Assembly: GCA_905178155.1 (NCBI GenBank)
Contig: CAJINV010000003.1
Span: 9,307,979-9,371,978, forward strand
DNA from: Amoebophrya sp. A120
Taxonomy: Eukaryota > Sar > Dinophyceae > Syndiniales > Amoebophryaceae
Length of the DNA: 64,000 bases
Direction of reading: 5' to 3'
In this document: positions 58,201 through 64,000 of the stretch, in pieces
Layout of the letters: every line of letters begins with the position of its first letter
How positions within the stretch are numbered: the first letter of the stretch is position 1
Notes under the pieces: generated by a model
Seen by the model: the letters and a program-made list of their open reading frames with translations, nothing else
The model's database searches: none
Told to the model about the DNA's origin: nothing
Translations under genes and position numbers: made by a program

Positions 58201-61200
58201 CACCAACTTCCGCACCAACTCCCAGATCAGCGCTTGCGCCAACTTTCATAGCTATCTCCAGACTCACGTCTCAGCGACTGTCTGCGCAATGCTTGTATCG
58301 GATTTATACGAGTGCGATGCTTGTTTTGAACAGGATAGAAATGACGGCGCAGTAACACTCTTTGCAACCGTATTGGATCCGTCCACCGGTCAGGCAGCCG
58401 TGATTGCAGGAACCGAACAAAACCGCTCAGCGATTGCTTTGTCAGCCGAGATGAGCCAGTACACTTTTTCCGCTCTGCCGCAGCTGGAAGACGTCCACAT
58501 CCTGCGAACAGTTGGCGCAGCCTATTATGCAAACGGCGCCACGAACGCGACGCCGATAATTGACGTGCTTCTCGTAGCTGCTGCGGACAAGGAGGTGTCT
58601 GTAGTGTCGATGTTCGTGGAGGATTCTGCGAATCCCACTCTTCTGGCGGCGAAAACATTCGCGAGCCCTGTGTCAAGTTTGCGTGTGCAACTCCGTGGGA
58701 CGCAGGAGCTACGGTTGCTGATCGCCTTTGAAGGTTCCTGTCATGTGCAAGAGTACCTTGTCCCGGCTGTGTACGGCGGAATTCAGGCCGGATCGTCGTC
58801 GAGCCCTTCGAACTTAACGTTTGTTCAATCGCTGGAATCCCCTTTGCACGGCGACTGCTTTGCCGAAGGATTCTTCGGCCACAGGGAAAAAACGCTAATC
58901 GGCACCTCTGTGCGACGCGATCTTCTCCCCCGCGCACCGGTCCGGGTGGCCACCTACTTCGGGACTAGTTTCGCGCGCCCAAAATACGAGGCCGATATTG
59001 CGGGAAGTGCAGACGCCTTCGTCGCGCTCGCGGACGGGACGAGTCGCACGGCTGTTCGTCTCGTGGACGTAGCGCAGATGGAAACGAGTGCCGAGTTTGC
59101 AGCGATCGACACGGAGGGCCGCCTTGTCCGGTGGAGAGAGCGGATACTGGGACCCGCCGAGAAAGTCGAGGATCCGCGCGTCTACGCAAACGAGCCACAA
59201 CTCGTGCAGGTGAGTCAGTTCGGCTCCACCCTCCCCTTCTGGAGCGTCGCGGGTGCAGCTGCGTCCGCCCGCGCCAGTGTGGCCTTCTACGATACGCCGA
59301 CCTTCGTCCGTGTGGAACCAGCTTGGTGTCCCTTCCGAGGGGCGGACCTGCGCATCCTCGGGCGAAACTTTCCTCCCACGGGTGACCAGTTGCAGGTGCA
59401 GTTCCAGCACCGCTTCCCTCGCGAAGCGGGCGCAGTAACGTCCTTTGTGAGTGCCGACCCGACGGTCTTGCGCGCACCTCCGGGCATTGCGAAGGAGCTG
59501 TCGTTGCGCTCCTCTCGATTGTTGTCTGCGCGCTACGTGTCGCCCACAGAAATCCGTGTTCCGTGCCCGGCGTACCCGTTCGACCGGGAGGAACTGCTTG
59601 CCGAGGAGGAGCCGCTGCGTCAGCTTCCGAACGCCACCAGTGTAGGGCTGCGTGTTTCCTTCAACGGCCTCGAGTATTTCAACGTGGTTCGCGAGGGCAC
59701 GGGCGCGCGCATGGACGTCACATATTATCGCAGTCCGAAGATCGGGTTTGCGCATCCGAAGCTCGGCACGGTCGACGGCTTCGACGTGGTCGTTTCGGTG
59801 GAGGGGTGGAACCCCTACCTGCCCGTACGAGCTCCCTTCTGCCGCATCACGGAGGTGCCATCCATCTCTTCGCGGAAGCAGGCCTTCTTCGTCGACGGCC
59901 AGCTCCTGGACGCCAGCTGGAAGGTGCCGTCTTCGTGGGAAGCTTTCGCGCAGGACGGGGCGTCAACGGTTGCGTCGATCGCCTGCGATCCAAACGTGGA
60001 GGTTTGTCCCGACCGTGCGCCGAAGCAAAACAGTGACTACGGACACAAGTCCTTGGCACAGCAGACACAGGAGCCCATTGCCGAGCAAGGATTTTCATTT
60101 CCGCCGGTGCAGCTCGGCGGGGTCTTCAACGTTACCTGCCGCGTCCCGCCGTTCACAACGCTGGAGCGAGAAAGGGCCGCTGCGCGAGCACGCACAGAGG
60201 GGCTGCACCTGGAAGTGAAGCTCGAGCTCCTGGACCAGAGCGCGGACGGGGCCTCCGTGTCGCTAGCCGAAGGGGAGGCGCGGCTTCGCATTTATGGCTC
60301 CCCCGTGGTTGACCTGGTGTCGCAACGTGCGTCAGGCGACGAATTAAAGGGAGGAATTCAGTATAGCAACGCTGGGACCGTGCGCAGCGAGAGGATCTAT
60401 CCCTTCGTCTCCATTTTTTCCGTGGACCGCTCGCGGTCGGAGCACGGGGAGCACTTTGCCTCAGCCTTGGAGCCTGCGAGGGAGCCAGCTGAACTTCTGG
60501 GCGGCCAAGAGCGCGTCGCGTCCTCGCGAGCTTTGGGCAGGATCACCAACGACGTGAGGGTCGTGACGGAACGGATGCGGACCTTTAATCTCACCGTTCT
60601 GCAACAGGGCCGCAACGAGTGGACCTCGTTCGGACAAGTCGCACCGCGCAACCGCGCGAACCTGTATCGTACTTCGGGATATCAGGATTTGTTCAAGATT
60701 TCGACAGCTCCAGACGACACCATCGTCCTATCCTCCGGTAGCATGCAATACGGGACCACCGCGGACTTGGATCCAGGTTCGGACTGTGCGGCGCTGGTAA
60801 AGAACTTGCTCCCTCCAGGAAGCGCCACGCCCGACGTGCTTTCCTTGCCCAGTCGGGCCTTCGCGCTCCTTGGCAGCACGCAGACGGGCGTGCTAGCTCT
60901 TTGCCGACTTCAAGTAGTTCAGGAGCCTACGTACGGAAGTTATTTCACCACGACTCGTCTGCTCAACTCGGACGCGGCCGTCCTCTTGACAAGCGCGCCT
61001 GACAACAGCACGGTGCCGATCGATGCGTCATTCCTGGCAAGCATTGTGCGGCAGGCAAGTAGCAATGGCTCCCCTACCGTCGTTGTAGCATACGTAACCG
61101 GCAACGAAACCGCAGTTGCTTTTGTTGAAAGCGACGGCGTTTCCGTCAGCGGGTCTGTGCAGGTGTCTTTGGTCGGTATCGGGAAAATTCGCGGGATGCG

Positions 61201-64000
61201 TTTTCTGAGCACAACAGGTGACGCGGTGCTCTTTTCTCAAATGGATGAAGCGAACGAAACGACTTCGATACAGGCTGCTTTCCTGAGGTTGAATTTCACC
61301 AACAGCAGCGCAAATCTGACGAGTATGGCGGAGGTGGCCACTGTGTCGCCCGGGGGTGACCTCCTGCACGCGGAAGTTTTTGAAGTCTCCGCCACGGAGC
61401 TTCGGGTTGCGCTGCGAGTCGGCTTTACCAATGCAACTACTCAACAGGATGGCAATAGTACCGAAGTGCAAACCTTCTACCGCGAGGAACTTTCGGTAGT
61501 CCAGATACCTATTTTGGCTCCACCGGCAACAGACGGGACGACGACGCCACCTGTAGCGACTACACCGGTGCGGCTGCTGGAAGTGACCGACCTGGGTCCG
61601 GAGGAAAGAGTAAGCAGCATGGCGATGGATGGTGATTATTTGCTGCTGGGAACGAGCACTGGTCGCGTCTCTCTGTATCGCCCAGCAGATGGCTCCTTCA
61701 TGCGCACAGTGCACAGCGATTGGCTCAGGGATCATGTCGCACGCCAGATCCGCCGTTCTGATGCGTCCGAGGAAGCTGCAGTCACGCTCTCTTCGTCGCC
61801 CTACGAAGACGACGAAGGGGCGTTGCTGGCCCTGGCCGCACGGGAATCGCAGCTGCGGCGCAATGACACAAACGATACCCCTGCCATCACCTCGACAGCA
61901 AGCGCAGCCTCTGCGGTTGCTGATCTGCGCCCGGTGCACGTGGAGCTGGTTTCGAGTGATGTGGCAGGAAGTCCAGCAGGTCGGGGGTACCGCCGCCGGG
62001 AGGTTCTGCTAGTCTTCCAACCTCTGGAGTCGAGCCGGATGGTGGACCCGGTTCGCGGAGTGCAGGAAGTTGTCGTGCTCTACAATTTGGCGGAGCTTGA
62101 GAGAGAGTTTTTCGCTTTGGACGCCAGTCAGCCAAACAAGTACCGCGCTGGCGCGGTGGGGATAGAAGGGACGCCGTTCGTGGCGAAACTCAGTCCGGAC
62201 TTTGGTTTTCCGGTGGACTTCGTTGTACCAACGGAAGGTGATCAGGGTGAGGCGGTTGCCGCCTTTCGACCATCTCGGGAAACGGCCACCCGCTACGGGC
62301 GCCGCACGTACGCCTCATCGGATGAGGCAGATGCACCCCAAGCGGTACGCGTTTCCACGTCCGTGCCTTTGCCACTGGATTTGTCTGTTAACTGCCTGTG
62401 GGTAAAAGCGACCGGGAACTTACCCGACGTTGATGCAGACTTTAGTACAAATGCGTTCCAAATCCCGACTCTCGGCACGCACCGCAGCTTGATGCGGCGT
62501 GAATACCTCTGCCCGACCCCGAGTACGTCGTCCTCCGCGGCGTCGATTTTCAAAACGCAGGACGGGGAGCAGATGTACTTGGGGCTCGTTTTGAGTCCGG
62601 ATTTGGACACAGGCCTCAAGTCGCCGCCTTACCTCCTCGGTCGCACGTGGCGTCGCTTCGACATGTTGCAAGCTGCGCCGGTGTGGCGGTCCGTGTTCCC
62701 GAAAACGGTGCCGTCGGTAGCGGGGTCTGGCTTTTCGCTTACCTTCTTTGGGACCGGGTTTCCGCACGACCGCGAGGCAGCCGCTTTGAACGCCCGGTGC
62801 GTGCTTTGGGACGCGGAAGAAGGACTGCGGACGTATGACGCGCTTCTCGTTTCAGACGAGCAAATGGTGTGCTTTTTCCCGCTAGGTCTTCCGAAGGTGG
62901 ACTTGTACGCCCATTTGTCGCAGCTGCAGTTTACTTTCCACGCACGAAATGAGTTCCGGAAGCAGCAGTATGATGTGGCGGGAGCGCAGCAGCAGGTTAG
63001 CAACAACTCGTCGCCGCTGGACGTCCGCCCGCTGCGGCCCTTTGAGATCACGGCATGGTCGCCCCCCTTCCTGATGCTTGGCGATGAGTCTCGAGAGGTC
63101 CGCAGGTCTCGCTTCTTGAAATTCAACAACGATACTCCGATGGCGACGGTGACCGAGCCCGCGGATGTGGAGCTCTATCCTGAGAAGGACGAGGAGCTGG
63201 TTTTTATGAAGGTCGCGGGACTCCCGGAGGATTGGCAAGCTCAGTCCAAAGCGTGGTACTGCGCGTGGGCGCCGCCTCACGTATCGCTTGAAGAAGCGCA
63301 CGCCGCCCGGGAGGACGAGCTCTCTTCTGAGGCCAGTCCGGCAGCGAAACGACGACAGCACATGACCCAGCCGCGCCCCTTCTTCAACTACAACAGCACG
63401 GATTTTGCTTGCGGCGTGCCCATCGACGCCGTTGCCACCCAGCAAACCCTACGGATGTTCCTACAACTCGGGGGTCCCCCCGTCGACGAGACGACTGGCG
63501 AGAAGCAAGCGTCCGGCCTGGAGGACCGCTATGCGAGTCGGTTTTTTGCGACCCGTGTTTCGGTCACGGTGCTGCCCCGAATCCGCGTACGCGAGGCGCA
63601 GAGGTCGCCGGTTCAAATTCCAAGCTCTGACCAGGGCGATTTGCTCGTCCGTTTTTTTGGGTCTGGGTTTGCCGCGAACGGCACAATTTATACTCGAGTC
63701 AAGTTGGATCCACATGCGGAAGTAGAAGCGCTGGAGCCTAGTACTGGTGTCTCCGAAAGCAGCAGTGCGGCGTCGCAGAATCGACCAGCGTTGACGCCGT
63801 ACGGAAACGTTTTCTACCCCTGCTACGCCGAAACTTATACGAGTCTTGCTTGCGTGCTGCTCGCGGCGGACCTTCCGCCGGAAGCTGACGGCCTCAAAAT
63901 GCCGCTGGAGTTGTGGTTGTACCCACAGGCTTTGACAGAGGAAGTAGAAAAGGCTCCGGCGGGTCGCTTGGGGTACGGACCCCAGAGCGAAGCGGCGTCA
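43204..64000 (+). CDS. Giant extracellular IPT/TIG-repeat protein (3' end beyond window)
   Basis: A string of large plus-strand exons: about 43204-45486, 46325-46650, 47010-47265, 48060-49845, 50960-51180, 51390-52135, 53690-55897, 56950-57500 and about 58170 to the window end, plus a weaker one near 50700-50840. IPT/TIG-like starts include VGPWTGGTNITLHI (about 44200), EMIHPPLVTLSGTAGSTVLK (44920), FDERQTVRIRGKNLGPRNRY (48900), VRAVRPEGPFAAGRQHVLTV (53995), VRSVSPQALSADPVTEKWIA (55155), VEPAWCPFRGADLRILGRNF (59315), FPKTVPSVAGSGFSLTFFGT (62700) and SDQGDLLVRFFGSGF (63625). Asp-box-like motifs: SVDGGQHW and SLDGGDSW. Many N-x-S/T sequons and paired cysteines suggest a glycosylated surface or secreted protein. 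A hydrophobic stretch near the start (NLALLFLSSLWILFSS) may be the signal anchor. The donors GGGGCAG|GTAGTT (55897) and CTGG|GTAAAT (57498) are clear. The ATG at 43204 is the first in frame in exon 1, but the true start is uncertain. The role is not known; adhesion or surface coat is inference. Confidence 0.75.
45500..46230. repeat. Degenerate ~21-bp minisatellite in an intron of the giant gene
   Basis: A GC-rich intron built from loosely repeated units of the type AGCGGCYCCACCCTAGYCTC (clear copies at about 45682-45745). Copies become too diverged to delimit toward 46100. The next exon follows TATACCCGCAG at about 46324. Confidence 0.55.
52140..53680. other. GC-rich intron of the giant gene with short tandem repeats
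   Basis: Between the exon ending near 52135 and that starting near 53690. 52380-52990 is very GC-rich, with paired GGGTCCTGGA / GCGTCCTGGA blocks. 53060-53140 has four or so diverged copies of an 18-20-bp unit with core AGGTRCCCY. No coding frame survives. Confidence 0.55.
58089..58227. repeat. 85-bp imperfect tandem duplication at an exon boundary
   Basis: GAGGCCAAAATCTTCATGAG... at 58089 and GAAGCCAAAACCCTCACCAG... at 58174 are about 80% alike over some 54 bp. The 85-bp offset shifts frame, so only the second copy is in the giant gene's reading frame (SFETTNFRTNSQ). The first copy is probably intronic. Confidence 0.65.

Noticed and set aside
1-64000. CRISPR arrays, tRNA or rRNA genes, dinoflagellate spliced-leader sequence
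   Set aside because: None was recognised by eye. Repeats here are degenerate minisatellites without spacers, and no full spliced-leader motif was seen.
32937-64000. Genome-wide reassignment of stop codons
   Set aside because: Standard-code frames of 1,300 codons and more than 1,900 codons contain no TAA, TAG or TGA, and known genes end at TGA or TAG in the expected places.

Overview
This is a eukaryotic nuclear window. The genes are split by introns of roughly 40 bp to 1.5 kb, many of them GC-rich and full of minisatellites. They encode plainly eukaryotic proteins: a COP9 signalosome CSN5 subunit, the gamma-tubulin complex protein GCP2, maspardin (SPG21) and a B-box/WW protein. Base composition swings from strongly AT-rich blocks to GC-rich islands. 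Most splice sites fit GT-AG, a few look like GC-AG, and at least one or two introns have no GT-AG option when homology fixes the join. Together with a 300-bp intron that has 13-bp terminal inverted repeats, this suggests an alveolate of the dinoflagellate lineage, perhaps an Amoebophrya-like syndinian. That assignment is inference and rests on no marker gene.

Layout. Six or seven genes run in tandem on the minus strand from about 38.5 kb down to 4.4 kb. In order of transcription they are: a large secreted or Golgi-type protein of unknown family (38464-32937); a nucleotide-sugar-transferase-like protein (32155-29341); CSN5 (27424-25199); an unrecognised secretory-pathway protein (about 24530-20871); a small multi-membrane-segment protein (20734-19538); GCP2 (18935-15928); a PRMT3/ZNF277-type zinc-finger protein (about 15125-14100); maspardin (12866-9740); and a WW/B-box/B-box/WW protein with a CEP164-like N-terminus (7747-4422). 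The first 4.4 kb carries no gene I can support, but it has an 18-bp minisatellite that runs into two back-to-back perfect palindromes.

The strand switches between 38.5 and 42.1 kb. That gap is a patchwork of GC-rich islands around a 0.9-kb AT-rich block, with related 30-bp tandem repeats on both sides. Rightward of it, one hypothetical ORF (42130-42873) is followed by a giant plus-strand gene that runs off the window (about 43.2-64.0 kb). It encodes an extracellular-looking protein with at least eight IPT/TIG-like segments, many N-glycosylation sites and Asp-box-like motifs. Its last visible exon is open for more than 5.7 kb.

Functional themes. GCP2 and the CEP164-like WW protein point to microtubule-organising or basal-body work. 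CSN5 belongs to cullin-RING control, and maspardin to endosomal trafficking. The glycosyltransferase-like genes and the heavily glycosylated IPT protein fit a cell-surface role. I see no operon-like logic beyond the shared strand. Exon borders marked 'about' are read from frame changes and homology, not from transcripts.
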